Assembly: GCF_001307155.1 (NCBI RefSeq)
Contig: NZ_CP012830.1
Coordinates: 4,338,501 to 4,402,500, forward strand
DNA length: 64,000 nt
Origin: Pseudomonas fluorescens
GTDB lineage: Bacteria; Pseudomonadota; Gammaproteobacteria; Pseudomonadales; Pseudomonadaceae
Direction of reading: 5' to 3'
Of this stretch, positions 52,439 through 60,780 are shown piece by piece. Below the pieces are notes generated by a model. That model was not told where the DNA came from. It was given only the letters and a program-made list of their open reading frames with translations, and searched no databases. A program made the translations under genes and the position numbers. Within the stretch, counting starts at the first letter, position 1, and every line of letters starts with the position of its first letter.

Positions 52439-54835
52439 TCAGTAGAACAAGTTCTCCTGCCGCAGTCGCGCGAAACGCTCAAGCGCTGCGGCATCGAGTG
52501 CTAGCGCGGCGTCAGGCGCTATGCCGTCGCGAATGGCTTGCCAGACGATTTGCGAGCCGATTGAGCCGCGGGTCGCCGCAATATCGAACGCACCGGGATA
52601 GAGCGCATGCAGCGTGGCGAGCAGCGCCAATCCCAGGCGTGCGACGGGCCGTTGCTCAGGCACCGGGTTGCGCGTGATGCTCACGCCATGACAGAGCTGA
52701 CCGTGCCAGTTCGATTCAGTGGGCACGAAGTCGATCGGCTCGAAATGCGCGCCAACGTTGAGGGCATTCAGCGCATGGGCGAGCTGGGTCGCGTTGATCC
52801 ACGGCGCGCCGATCCACTCGAACGGATGCGCTGTGCCGCGTCCCACGCTCAGTCTCGCGCCCTCGAGCAAACCGACATCCGGGTAGAGGTCCAGTTGGGA
52901 CAACGTGCGCAGGTTTGGCGAGAGCGGCACCCAACCGAGCCCGGTGTCGGCGAAGGTCATCTCACGCCGGTAGCCCTGCATCGGCACAACGCGCAGATCC
53001 GCGCCAATGTGCTTGTTGCGGTTGAACAGACTCGCCAGTTCGCCGACCGTCATGCCCGGTTGCAGCGGCGCCGGAAAATAGCCGGTGAACGATTCTTGAC
53101 GGCTGTCCAGCACCGGTCCGCCGAATTGCTGCGCACCGAGCGGATCGGGCCGGTCCAGCACGAACAGCGGAATGCGCCGCGCCGCCGCGGCCTCGAGTGC
53201 GTAGCCGAGCGTCGTCTCGTAGGTGAAGAAGCGCACGCCGGCATCCTGGATGTCAAAGACCAGCGCATCCAGTCCGGCGAGCGAACCGGCCGGAAAGCGC
53301 CGCGCCGCGCCGTAGAGACTGTGTACGGTGAGACCGGTCGCGGTGTCGAGGGTGTCGCCGACCCGCTCGTCCACATCGATATTCAGCCCATGCTCCGGCG
53401 AGAACAGTGCTGCCAGCCTGACGCCAGGCGCGTGCGCGAGTACGTCGACGGTGCGCCGGCCTTCGGCGTCGAAGCCGCTGCGATTGGTGATCAAGCCCAC
53501 GCGCTTGCCGGCGATCGGCGCAAACCGCTGCGTCTCGAGCACGTCGATGCCGGTCTGCACCGGGCCCGTCGAGACCGGCAGGCGTTCGGCGGCACTCAGC
53601 GCCGGCAACGTCGATGGCAGCCATTGGCCGATTTGCGCGACGCTCGCAGGTGGAGCCCGGCTTGCCAGCAGCGCGAGCAACTGCGCACGCAGCGGGCGGG
53701 CGTCACCGCGGTCGTCCGGGTACACGCGGTTGGTCAGGATAACGATGAATTGGCGCGTCAGCGGATCGATCCACAGGCCGGTGCCGGTGTATCCGGTGTG
53801 GCCGATCATGCCAATCGGTGGCAGACGGTCGTGGTTCGACGCGAACGGTGCGGCCAGGTCCCAGCCGAGTCCGCGCCACGGTGGAGTCGCGAGCGGCGAG
53901 GCGGCACTGGTGAGCGCGGCGATGCTTGCTGGCCGCAGAATTTGCACGCTGCCAGCGCGCCCTTGGTTGAGCATCATCTGCGCGAAGCGGGCGAGGTCAT
54001 CCGCGGTGGAAAACAGCCCGGCGTTGCCGGAGACGCCGCCCATCCATTCAGCAGTCGGATCGTGCACGCGGCCGCGGCGGATACCGGCCTTGTTCGCCAG
54101 TGTCGGTGCACTGCGGGCCGCTCGCCCGGGGTCCGGCACAAAGACCGTGTCGCGCATACCGAGCGGGCCGAAGATGTAGGCCTGGCAATACGCGTCGAGC
54201 GTGCGGTGGGTGATGCGCTCGACCAGTTCGCCCAGCACCACGAAATTCAGGTCACTGTAGATGACGCGCTCACCTGGCACGCTCCGCAGACGCTGCGCCG
54301 CAATCGCGCTCAAGACGCCTTCGCGGTCCGGATGCAGTGGCCGCACCGGCAGGTCTGGCAGCAGGCCGGAGGTGTGCGCCAGCAGATGACGAACGGTCAC
54401 CGGGTCTTTGCCGAAGGCCGCAAAGGCCGGCCAATACTGTGCAACGCGTGCGTCCAGGTCGATGCGGCCGGCTTCGGCCAGTTGCATGATCGCCGTGGTG
54501 GTCGCGATGACCTTGGTCAGCGACGCAAGATCGAACTCGGTGCTCAGCGTCATCGGTTCGGGGTCGGGCGTTGTCGCGCGTTGCCCAAAGGCCTGGCGAT
54601 AGAACACATGCGTGGCGTCCCCGATCAGCACGACGGCCCCCGGAATCCGTCCGGCAGTGATCTGCCCCTCGACGATCTGTGCGGCTTGCAGGCGTGCCAC
54701 CGCATCGAAATCGGCGGCACCGGCGAACTGCGCCGCCACCATTGCAAGCAGCATTACCCAGCGTTTCAGCGCACCGATCAAGGGTGCGGCATATCGGCGG
54801 CGTTGTAGTGATTGTGTGGATTCCATAACATCCAT
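52439..54835 (-). CDS. Fused serine hydrolase (AmiE-like) and DUF1343/NamZ-like protein
   Basis: A 798-residue exported two-domain enzyme. A signal peptide ends AGA near residue 40. Residues about 45-400 are a class-C beta-lactamase-type domain with S105-x-x-K108 (LASLTKVIA) and YSDLN as the Tyr-x-Asn-type motif. Residues about 425-798 are DUF1343, with LITNRSGFD, FSPEHG, FDIQDAGVRFF, DRPDPLGA and GRGTAHPFEWIGAPWI. In Bacillus, NamZ (DUF1343) is an exo-N-acetylmuramidase and AmiE (beta-lactamase fold) a muropeptide amidase, encoded in one operon; here both are one chain. The start overlaps the next gene upstream by 58 bases; ATGs at 54826 and 54754 are alternatives. Confidence 0.87.
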   Translation of the reverse strand: MDVMESTQSLQRRRYAAPLIGALKRWVMLLAMVAAQFAGAADFDAVARLQAAQIVEGQITAGRIPGAVVLIGDATHVFYRQAFGQRATTPDPEPMTLSTEFDLASLTKVIATTTAIMQLAEAGRIDLDARVAQYWPAFAAFGKDPVTVRHLLAHTSGLLPDLPVRPLHPDREGVLSAIAAQRLRSVPGERVIYSDLNFVVLGELVERITHRTLDAYCQAYIFGPLGMRDTVFVPDPGRAARSAPTLANKAGIRRGRVHDPTAEWMGGVSGNAGLFSTADDLARFAQMMLNQGRAGSVQILRPASIAALTSAASPLATPPWRGLGWDLAAPFASNHDRLPPIGMIGHTGYTGTGLWIDPLTRQFIVILTNRVYPDDRGDARPLRAQLLALLASRAPPASVAQIGQWLPSTLPALSAAERLPVSTGPVQTGIDVLETQRFAPIAGKRVGLITNRSGFDAEGRRTVDVLAHAPGVRLAALFSPEHGLNIDVDERVGDTLDTATGLTVHSLYGAARRFPAGSLAGLDALVFDIQDAGVRFFTYETTLGYALEAAAARRIPLFVLDRPDPLGAQQFGGPVLDSRQESFTGYFPAPLQPGMTVGELASLFNRNKHIGADLRVVPMQGYRREMTFADTGLGWVPLSPNLRTLSQLDLYPDVGLLEGARLSVGRGTAHPFEWIGAPWINATQLAHALNALNVGAHFEPIDFVPTESNWHGQLCHGVSITRNPVPEQRPVARLGLALLATLHALYPGAFDIAATRGSIGSQIVWQAIRDGIAPDAALALDAAALERFARLRQENLFY

Positions 54836-56052
54836 CCATCGGTGCCGGCTGCATTGGCGGCGTTGATCTGGGCACTGATCGCTGCCGCATCAAACAGGCG
54901 ACGATCGAATGCATAGTCGCGAAAGGCTTGCAGCCACGGACGAAAACGCACCCCCGGCAGATGGGTGCGCTTGATTGCTTCCGCCAGGGAGCGTCTGACG
55001 ATCTGAGCGGGATCGCTGACCGGATTGGTCAAGCCCGGCAGCCCCCAAGTAAAACCGGACGGGTAGAGCATCGGTGAAATATAGTCGAGCGGCTCGCCGA
55101 GCAATTCGATTTGCTGGCCGATCGCGGTATCGTCCAGATTCCAGCAGACGTAGCCGAAGATGTCCGCAGAGACGAATACATTGTAGGGCGCCAGCCGTGT
55201 GCGTGCGGCCTGCAGGAAACCGACGATCGCCGCGGTCCGGTTGCGCCGGGTATTGGACAGGGCGAAGTGCAGCCCACTCTTGTCGGGAAAGCGCACATAG
55301 TCGAACTGGACCTCGTCGAAGCCCATCTGCGCCGCCTCCTCGGCGACGTCCAGATTGTGCCGCCATACATCCTGCGAAAACGGATCCATCCATTGCAGCT
55401 TCTCGAGATCGCGCCACGGTTGGCCGTCTGTGGTGTGCACGCTCCACTCTGGATGCGCGCTGGCGAGCGGGTCGTCCTTGAACACCACGATGCGCGCGAT
55501 CAGATACAGGTGTTGCTCATGTAGCCGGGCAAGCAGCGCCGCAAAGTCGTGGTCCTGTGGTGCGCGCACCGTCACTTGGGCAGCCGCGCCGATGGCCTCG
55601 CGCGCCGCGCTGCGATACGGCGTCAGGCCGCGGTCGCCCTTGACGTCAATCACCAGCGCATTGATCTCGCTGCTTTCGGCAAGGCTGAGGGCATTATTGC
55701 GCAACGTCTTGTTGGTCACGCCGAACACCGACAAATACAGCGCTTTCGGGCGAAACGGGGTCAACGCGAGCGTCACAGGTGTATCGCCGGACACCTTGGC
55801 TTCGGTGCGCAAATACCCTGGAGCGCGGGCCGCAACGTTCTCCACCGCCTGAGCGATTTCGAACTGCCCGTGTTCGTCGGTACGCATCACACCCGCCGAT
55901 GTGGTGATGATCGCGTCGGCGAGCGGATTCTGCGTGCTTGAGTCGAGCACGACACCCGTGACGGCCAGGGCGCCTCGCTGGCTCAACAGGGTAGTAAAGA
56001 CGACGAGCAGCGTCGGGATTGCATAGCGCCTCACTGCGCTGATAAAGGTCAT
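54778..56052 (-). CDS. Putative exported glycoside hydrolase (DUF4015-type)
   Basis: A 424-residue protein. The signal peptide ends GALA. A small carboxypeptidase-regulatory-like beta domain follows (about 32-95, VTGVVLDSSTQNPLADA). The rest is a TIM-barrel hydrolase of the DUF4015 type: INALVIDVKGDRG, LYLIARIVVFKDD, DEVQFDYVRFP, VSADIFGYVCWN and GTDGWMLWNP. Asp in FDYVRFP and Asp in SADIFG are likely active-site residues. The ATG overlaps the deacetylase stop (ATGA). The substrate is an unknown glycan. Confidence 0.85.
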   Translation of the reverse strand: MTFISAVRRYAIPTLLVVFTTLLSQRGALAVTGVVLDSSTQNPLADAIITTSAGVMRTDEHGQFEIAQAVENVAARAPGYLRTEAKVSGDTPVTLALTPFRPKALYLSVFGVTNKTLRNNALSLAESSEINALVIDVKGDRGLTPYRSAAREAIGAAAQVTVRAPQDHDFAALLARLHEQHLYLIARIVVFKDDPLASAHPEWSVHTTDGQPWRDLEKLQWMDPFSQDVWRHNLDVAEEAAQMGFDEVQFDYVRFPDKSGLHFALSNTRRNRTAAIVGFLQAARTRLAPYNVFVSADIFGYVCWNLDDTAIGQQIELLGEPLDYISPMLYPSGFTWGLPGLTNPVSDPAQIVRRSLAEAIKRTHLPGVRFRPWLQAFRDYAFDRRLFDAAAISAQINAANAAGTDGWMLWNPHNHYNAADMPHP

Positions 56053-56867
56053 CGTGCGCTCTCCGTTGCGGGCATCGTCGGGGTGTTCGGTTCGCCAAGC
56101 AGGTGCGCGAATGCGCTGGCGCCGTAGGCATCGGTCATCAGAAAACGCGGCAGCGCGAGCAGCCGCGCATGCCGGTCCGCCTTGCGCGCGTCCAGGGTGA
56201 AGGCGACCACATAACCGTCGTCGGCGGCGAGTGCGATCAACTCGTCGTCGTAGATCCCGAAAGGCCACGCGAGCATGTCGATATGCGTACCGGTTTGCGC
56301 CTCCAGGCGTTGACGGGATTTGTCGAGTTGCATACGCACGAATTGCTGGAAATCTGCCGGCGTACGGTGTCTGCGCTCGACCTTGAAATTGGGATGCCAG
56401 TACGTGTGCCCCTGGATGTCAAAGAGTCCGGTCTGTTTCAGGCTGCGCAGTTGCTCCCAGGTCATTGCGTAGGAGGCGTTCGAGATCGCCGATGGATAGA
56501 TGAACAGCGTGACCGGAAAACGCTCGCGCTGCACGATGGGCAGCAGTTTTTCGAATACCGAGCGATGCCCGTCGTCGACGGTGATCACCACCGGCTTGTG
56601 CGGTAGCGTCGCACTTGGGTCCTGCAACCAATTGACCACCTCACGCAGCGGCACGATGTGGTAGCCATGCTCGTGGAGGACGCGTAACTGGGTTTCGAAG
56701 GTGCTCATGCGCACGGTCATCGAGTCATCCAGCGTCTGCGAAAAACGGTGGTAAACGAGGATCGTGACGCGCGGTTCGGCGCTTGGCGCGGTAGCGTCTG
56801 CGCCCCAGGCCAGCCCGCCGATGCACACCAGCACAGCGCACACCAGAAGCCGGATCGCGCTGCTCAT
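56049..56867 (-). CDS. Exported polysaccharide deacetylase (NodB homology)
   Basis: A 272-residue protein. The signal peptide ends LAWGADA. The NodB domain has motif 1 TVDDGHRS (catalytic and metal Asp pair), motif 2 HTYWHPNF (H-x3-H metal ligands) and AWPFGIYDDE. It removes N-acetyl groups from a glycan such as peptidoglycan or PNAG. It is the first gene of a three-gene leftward operon. The perfect FNR/ANR box at 56900 is only 33 bases upstream of its start, a position that suggests repression or a role for the opposite gene. Confidence 0.88.
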   Translation of the reverse strand: MSSAIRLLVCAVLVCIGGLAWGADATAPSAEPRVTILVYHRFSQTLDDSMTVRMSTFETQLRVLHEHGYHIVPLREVVNWLQDPSATLPHKPVVITVDDGHRSVFEKLLPIVQRERFPVTLFIYPSAISNASYAMTWEQLRSLKQTGLFDIQGHTYWHPNFKVERRHRTPADFQQFVRMQLDKSRQRLEAQTGTHIDMLAWPFGIYDDELIALAADDGYVVAFTLDARKADRHARLLALPRFLMTDAYGASAFAHLLGEPNTPTMPATESAR

Positions 56868-56899
56868 ATAAGCCCCCCGTTTGGCAGGTTTGCCCTGAT

Positions 56900-56913
56900 T
56901 TGATCTAAATCAA
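56900..56913. promoter_or_regulatory. Perfect FNR/ANR box upstream of nitroreductase
   Basis: TTGATctaaATCAA ends 59 bases before the nitroreductase start at 56972 and lies 33 bases from the divergent deacetylase start. Confidence 0.82.
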
Positions 56914-56971
56914 TAGTAGATGTTCGTTGGCGGGCCACTGTATGAAACGACAATATTTGAGGCTTGCCGCC

Positions 56972-57532
56972 ATGAATATCAATGAGGCGATCTCGGGCCG
57001 TCGCTCGACGCGTGAGTACACGACAGAAGCTGTTGATGAATTCATCATTCGTCGCTTGATCAATGCCGCCATCCAGGCGCCCAGCGCAGTCAACCAACAA
57101 CCGTGGACGTTCACGGTGATCCGCGATCAGGAACTGCTGGACCGGGTCTCGCGCGAAGCGAAGGCCCACCTGCTCGCGACAGTGCCCGCAGGGACCCAGT
57201 CCGAGCACTTTTATTCGATGCTCAACGATCCAGGCTTCCAGATCTTCTATCACGCACCGGTGCTCATCCTGATTTCGGGGAGCGCGCCAGGTCCGTGGAT
57301 CGTCGAAGACTGCGCCCTGGCGGCCGAGAATCTGATGCTTGCCGCGTACGCTGAAGGACTCGGCACCTGCTGGATCGGTTTTGCCCAGGGCTTTCTCAAT
57401 ACGCCGGAGGGCAAGCATGTATTGGGTCTCCCTGCCGGATCGAGGCCCGTGGCGCCGATCATCGTTGGCCATCCGAAGTCTGCGCCTGCGCCCGTCCAGC
57501 ACAAGGACCCCGAGATCCGCTGGATTGGCTGA
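56972..57532 (+). CDS. Nitroreductase family FMN protein
   Basis: A 186-residue nitroreductase-fold flavoprotein. FMN contacts are in SGRRSTREY, QAPSAVNQQPW and GLGTCWIGFA. The start at 56972 follows GAGG; an ATG at 56942 would add ten residues without a ribosome site. It reduces nitro groups, quinones or other two-electron acceptors with NAD(P)H. Under an FNR/ANR box it could act as a redox sink. The true substrate is unknown. Confidence 0.9.
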   Translation: MNINEAISGRRSTREYTTEAVDEFIIRRLINAAIQAPSAVNQQPWTFTVIRDQELLDRVSREAKAHLLATVPAGTQSEHFYSMLNDPGFQIFYHAPVLILISGSAPGPWIVEDCALAAENLMLAAYAEGLGTCWIGFAQGFLNTPEGKHVLGLPAGSRPVAPIIVGHPKSAPAPVQHKDPEIRWIG

Positions 57533-57550
57533 GCAGGAGGCCGCATGTGC

Positions 57551-58516
57551 TCAGACGGTAGCAAACGCTCCGTTTTCAGCCAGCAAGGTGGCAATCAGTG
57601 CGGTGCTGTCGAGTACGTGCAAACGGTGGGCGACACAGTCGGGGGGCAGCCGAAACGGAGGCACGCTGTCGGAAACCGCCAGGTGTTCAAACAGGGGCTT
57701 GTCGAGCAGGTCGCTGCCACCAGTGAACAAACCATGGGTGGCGGCTGCAAATAACCGGGTGGCACCGGCCTGCTGGCAGGCGAGGCCCGCATGCATCAGC
57801 GTTTCACCGGTGCTGATCAGGTCGTCGAAAATGATCGCGGTTTTACCCAGCACTTCACCCACCAGCAGCGTGCCGGTGAACGTTGCTTGAGCACGGTGTT
57901 TTTCCATCAGCGCACCGCCCACCACGCGTCCCAGTTGCCGCTCCAGGGCCTGGCGAAATTGCTCGGCGCGCTTGGTGCCGCCGGCGTCCGGGGAAACCGA
58001 CACCACCTCGGCGTCGCCGACGAACCCGGCGAAATGCCGGGCGAACAATTCCGCGCACTGCACGTTCCAGGTGGGAATGCGAAAGGCGTTATCAAACGCT
58101 GCCGGGTTGTGCACCTCCAGCGCCACCAGGCGATCCACGCCGCAGGCTTCAATCATGGCCGCCACGTAGCGGGTGATCGTCGGGTCCTGAGGTTGGGTAC
58201 GACGATCCTTGCGCCCGTAGCAGAGGTAGGGCGTCACGGCCTGCACCTGGCGAGCGCCGGCATCCTTGAGTGCGCCGCAAAAAAACAGCAGGCGACACAG
58301 CTTGTCGTTTGCGCTCTGCCGGTCATCCCCATACAAGGAATGGAACACCACCACCTCGCGACCGTTGACTGATTCCAACGGGCGGCATTTATGCTCGCCA
58401 TCTTCATAGTCACGCTCTTCGTGGCGCGCCAGTTGACAGCCAAGCCGCTGCGCGACGCGGCTCGCGTAGTGCTCACTGCCTTGCAGGGCAAACAGAAGCG
58501 GGCGTTCGGTGAGCAT
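57551..58516 (-). CDS. PRPP-synthetase-like ribose-phosphate pyrophosphokinase (second copy)
   Basis: A 321-residue PRPP synthetase homologue. The PRPP loop is VSPDAGGTKRAEQF, the ribose-5-phosphate loop is DDLISTGETL, the flexible-loop Lys/Arg pair is in EKHRAQ, and the ATP region is YGRKDRRTQPQDPITR-like. It differs from housekeeping Prs in the HNPAAFDNAF segment. It makes PRPP from ribose-5-phosphate and ATP or, given the context, works in nucleotide salvage. It lies 26 bases downstream of the PyrR-like gene in one operon. Confidence 0.88.
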   Translation of the reverse strand: MLTERPLLFALQGSEHYASRVAQRLGCQLARHEERDYEDGEHKCRPLESVNGREVVVFHSLYGDDRQSANDKLCRLLFFCGALKDAGARQVQAVTPYLCYGRKDRRTQPQDPTITRYVAAMIEACGVDRLVALEVHNPAAFDNAFRIPTWNVQCAELFARHFAGFVGDAEVVSVSPDAGGTKRAEQFRQALERQLGRVVGGALMEKHRAQATFTGTLLVGEVLGKTAIIFDDLISTGETLMHAGLACQQAGATRLFAAATHGLFTGGSDLLDKPLFEHLAVSDSVPPFRLPPDCVAHRLHVLDSTALIATLLAENGAFATV

Positions 58517-58542
58517 GTGATGGCTCCTTCAAGGCACTGCCG

Positions 58543-59109
58543 TCAGTGGGCGGCACCATGACGCAGAACTTCGATGCAAAACTCCGCTTCGTAGGGCGGT
58601 ACGTTGCATTCGACGATGTCATTGGCGGCAACTTGCAGATGCACGCCGACAATATCGGCATGAATCGGCTGCTGGCAGACGTGCCGATCGACCAATACCG
58701 CGGTGTAGACCCGACGCGCACCGAGTTGCGCCAGATACGCGCAGGTGCGCAGCAGCGAATGGCCTTCAAACAGCACGTCATCGACAACAAGCAGGGTGGT
58801 ACTGGCGAGGTCCAGTGCGCCCAGAAGCGGGTTTTCGGTCAATTGCGTGTGTGCATGCAGCACGCTGAGATCATCGGCATAGCGCTTGACCTTCAGGGGG
58901 TACAGAGGCAGTTCCGGCTGGCCGGTCTGACGCGACAGATGGTGCTGTAAACGCTGTGCCAGCGGCTCGCCGCGGCGCTGGATGCCGATCAGTACCGCTT
59001 GAGTAGGCGGCAACAGTGCCGCAGCCTGGCGCGCCATCGCCTGCAGTACCCTGTCGAGTTCATCGCTGTCGTACACGCGCAACCGCTGACTCGCAGGTAG
59101 GGTCGGCAT
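58543..59109 (-). CDS. PyrR-like phosphoribosyltransferase
   Basis: A 188-residue PRTase. The family match to PyrR includes IGIQRRGEPLAQRL, KRYADDLS, the PRPP loop VVDDVLFEGHSL (usually VDDVLYTGRT) and VLVDRHVCQQPIHADIVG. PyrR regulates pyrimidine operons and has uracil PRTase activity. The altered PRPP loop (FEGHS) may change specificity. The start at 59109 follows GGGAGAC. The perfect box at 59199 lies 90 bases upstream. It is followed by the PRPP-synthetase gene, which would supply its substrate. Confidence 0.87.
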   Translation of the reverse strand: MPTLPASQRLRVYDSDELDRVLQAMARQAAALLPPTQAVLIGIQRRGEPLAQRLQHHLSRQTGQPELPLYPLKVKRYADDLSVLHAHTQLTENPLLGALDLASTTLLVVDDVLFEGHSLLRTCAYLAQLGARRVYTAVLVDRHVCQQPIHADIVGVHLQVAANDIVECNVPPYEAEFCIEVLRHGAAH

Positions 59110-59198
59110 GGCAGTCTCCCGTTCAGGGCCGATAGATTGATCATAGCGCAAGGGGGCCGTAGCTGACGGCGCCGGGCATCTGTGCCTTGCGCGGGGAC

Positions 59199-59212
59199 TT
59201 GATATAAATCAA
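59199..59212. promoter_or_regulatory. Perfect FNR/ANR box in divergent PRTase region
   Basis: TTGATataaATCAA is 90 bases from the PyrR-like gene and 185 bases from the other PRTase gene. It is followed on the plus strand by a usp remnant, the same box sequence as in front of Usp 6. Confidence 0.85.
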
Positions 59213-59288
59213 GACCGGGGAGACTTCATGGGAGGATTCTGAATTTAAAAAAGGGTATTGGCACATAGCTGAGCACTTGCCGCGCGCT

Positions 59289-59362
59289 CATGGGTTGTAA
59301 AGGCTTCTCGGTAGTACGACTGAACCTGTCCTGTATGGCTGCCTTGCGGCGTTCTGGCGGTA
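59289..59362 (+). pseudogene. Remnant of a seventh universal stress protein gene (3' end)
   Basis: About 74 bases translate as HGL-stop-RLLGSTTEPVLY, then after a one-base deletion near 59337, LPCGVLAV. This matches the C-terminus of Usp 6 (HGLDKLLGSTTEHILYQVPCSVLAV in segments) at roughly 80% of bases. The in-frame TAA (59298-59300) and the frameshift show it is dead. The rest of the gene is missing. It sits after a perfect box identical to that of Usp 6. Confidence 0.8.
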
Positions 59363-59396
59363 TGGATTTGGCCCGATGGCTTCAGGAGGTTTTCAA

Positions 59397-60104
59397 ATGA
59401 CACACAGTCCCTTACTGCAAACCACCTTGCGCGACCGGACCGCTGCCGGTCGAACCCTGGTTGAGCCGCTGCGCAAATACGCTCATCGACCGGATGTCAT
59501 CGTTCTGGCCTTGCCCCGTGGCGGTGTCCCGGTGGCCTATGAAGTAGCGACAGCCCTGGAGGTTCGCCTGGACCTGATGCTGGTCCGCAAGTTGGGAGTT
59601 CCTTCCCAGCCAGAATACGCCATGGGCGCCATTGCCAGTGGCGGCGTACAAATCGTCAATGAGGGGGCGCTACGGGCTCACCCGATTGATCAGGATACGT
59701 TCGATGCCGTGGTCGCCCGGGAAACCCGGGAACTCTCTCGTCGTGAGCATTTGTACCGGTCAACGCGTGCGCCGGTGGTACTCAAGGACCAGGTGGTGAT
59801 TCTGGTCGATGACGGCCTGGCGACAGGGGCCTCGATGATGGCCGCGATCCACGCTGTGCGCCTGCAAGCACCGTCGCGCATTGTCGTTGCCGTGCCCGTG
59901 GCGCCGCTTGAGACGGTCGAGGCGTTGCGCACCGAAGTGGATGAACTGGTGTGTCCGCTCATTCCCGAGTGGCTGATGTCGATCGGCTATTGGTACATGA
60001 ACTTCACCCAGACCTCGGATGCGGAAGTCATCGATCTATTGCAAAGAGCCTGGCAACGCGAGTCCAGTACGGGCATTGCCCCTCGGGAGAACTCCGATGC
60101 TTGA
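59397..60104 (+). CDS. Phosphoribosyltransferase family protein
   Basis: A 235-residue PRTase-fold protein. It has LALPRGGVPVAYEVA at the N-terminal pyrophosphate loop and VILVDDGLATGASM as the PRPP loop, with the hood region PSQPEYAMGAIASGG. The start follows AGGAGG. It overlaps the hydrolase gene by eight bases. In other bacteria this PRTase occurs fused to a dienelactone-hydrolase-like domain or to an erythromycin-esterase domain, and both partners lie next to it here. The substrate is unknown. Confidence 0.88.
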   Translation: MTHSPLLQTTLRDRTAAGRTLVEPLRKYAHRPDVIVLALPRGGVPVAYEVATALEVRLDLMLVRKLGVPSQPEYAMGAIASGGVQIVNEGALRAHPIDQDTFDAVVARETRELSRREHLYRSTRAPVVLKDQVVILVDDGLATGASMMAAIHAVRLQAPSRIVVAVPVAPLETVEALRTEVDELVCPLIPEWLMSIGYWYMNFTQTSDAEVIDLLQRAWQRESSTGIAPRENSDA

Positions 60105-60774
60105 GTCTCACTATCGAAAACTGAGCCTGGAGGACGTGGAGCTGTCAGCCGACCTGCGTTTGCCGATGAATGCTGCCGGATTGGTGGTTTTTGTCCATGG
60201 CAGCGGCAGCAGCCGTTCAAGCCCTCGTAACCAGCAGGTTGCAGAATCTCTGGGCCGCCGACGACTGGGCACGTTGTTGTTCGATTTACTCACGGAGCCG
60301 GAGCAGCGCCTGGATAACGTGACGCGGGAGCTGCGTTTCGATATCGCGATGCTTTCCCGGCGACTGGTGCAGGTGATCGACTGGATTGGCCGGGACGCGG
60401 AACTGCAATCGCTGCGGATCGGGCTGTTTGGCGCAAGCACCGGGGCCGCTGCGGCGCTGTTGGCGGCGGCCGAGCGCCCGGACGTGGTCCATGCGGTGGT
60501 CAGCCGGGGAGGGCGGACCGACCTGGCAGGTGCGGCGCTGTCCCAGGTAAGGGCGCCGACCTTGCAAATCGTCGGAGCAGAGGACCCGGTGGTAGTGCGT
60601 CTGAACGTGCAAAGCAGTCACGTTCTGCGCTGTGAACAGCGTCTGGAAGTCGTGGAGGGCGCTACGCATCTGTTTGAAGAACCAGGCACCCTCGAAGAAG
60701 TCGCCAGACTTGCTGGCGACTGGTTCGAGAGACATCTGCGTGGCACTCGTTCAGAGACCTCCATCAGTCCCTGA
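60097..60774 (+). CDS. Alpha/beta hydrolase (dienelactone-hydrolase-like)
   Basis: A 225-residue hydrolase. The oxyanion region is VVFVHGSGSSRSSPRN, the nucleophile elbow is GLFGASTGAAAA (Ser in GASTG), Asp is in VGAEDPVV and His is in EGATHLFEE, so the triad is complete. It overlaps the PRTase stop by eight bases, so the two are coupled. It is convergent with the erythromycin-esterase gene, 6 bases away. Confidence 0.87.
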   Translation: MLESHYRKLSLEDVELSADLRLPMNAAGLVVFVHGSGSSRSSPRNQQVAESLGRRRLGTLLFDLLTEPEQRLDNVTRELRFDIAMLSRRLVQVIDWIGRDAELQSLRIGLFGASTGAAAALLAAAERPDVVHAVVSRGGRTDLAGAALSQVRAPTLQIVGAEDPVVVRLNVQSSHVLRCEQRLEVVEGATHLFEEPGTLEEVARLAGDWFERHLRGTRSETSISP

Positions 60775-60780
60775 CCGGTA

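Noticed and set aside
52607..54808. 733-codon plus-strand frame opposite the AmiE-NamZ fusion
   Set aside because: Arg/Gln/His-rich shadow; the minus strand has signal peptide and catalytic motifs.
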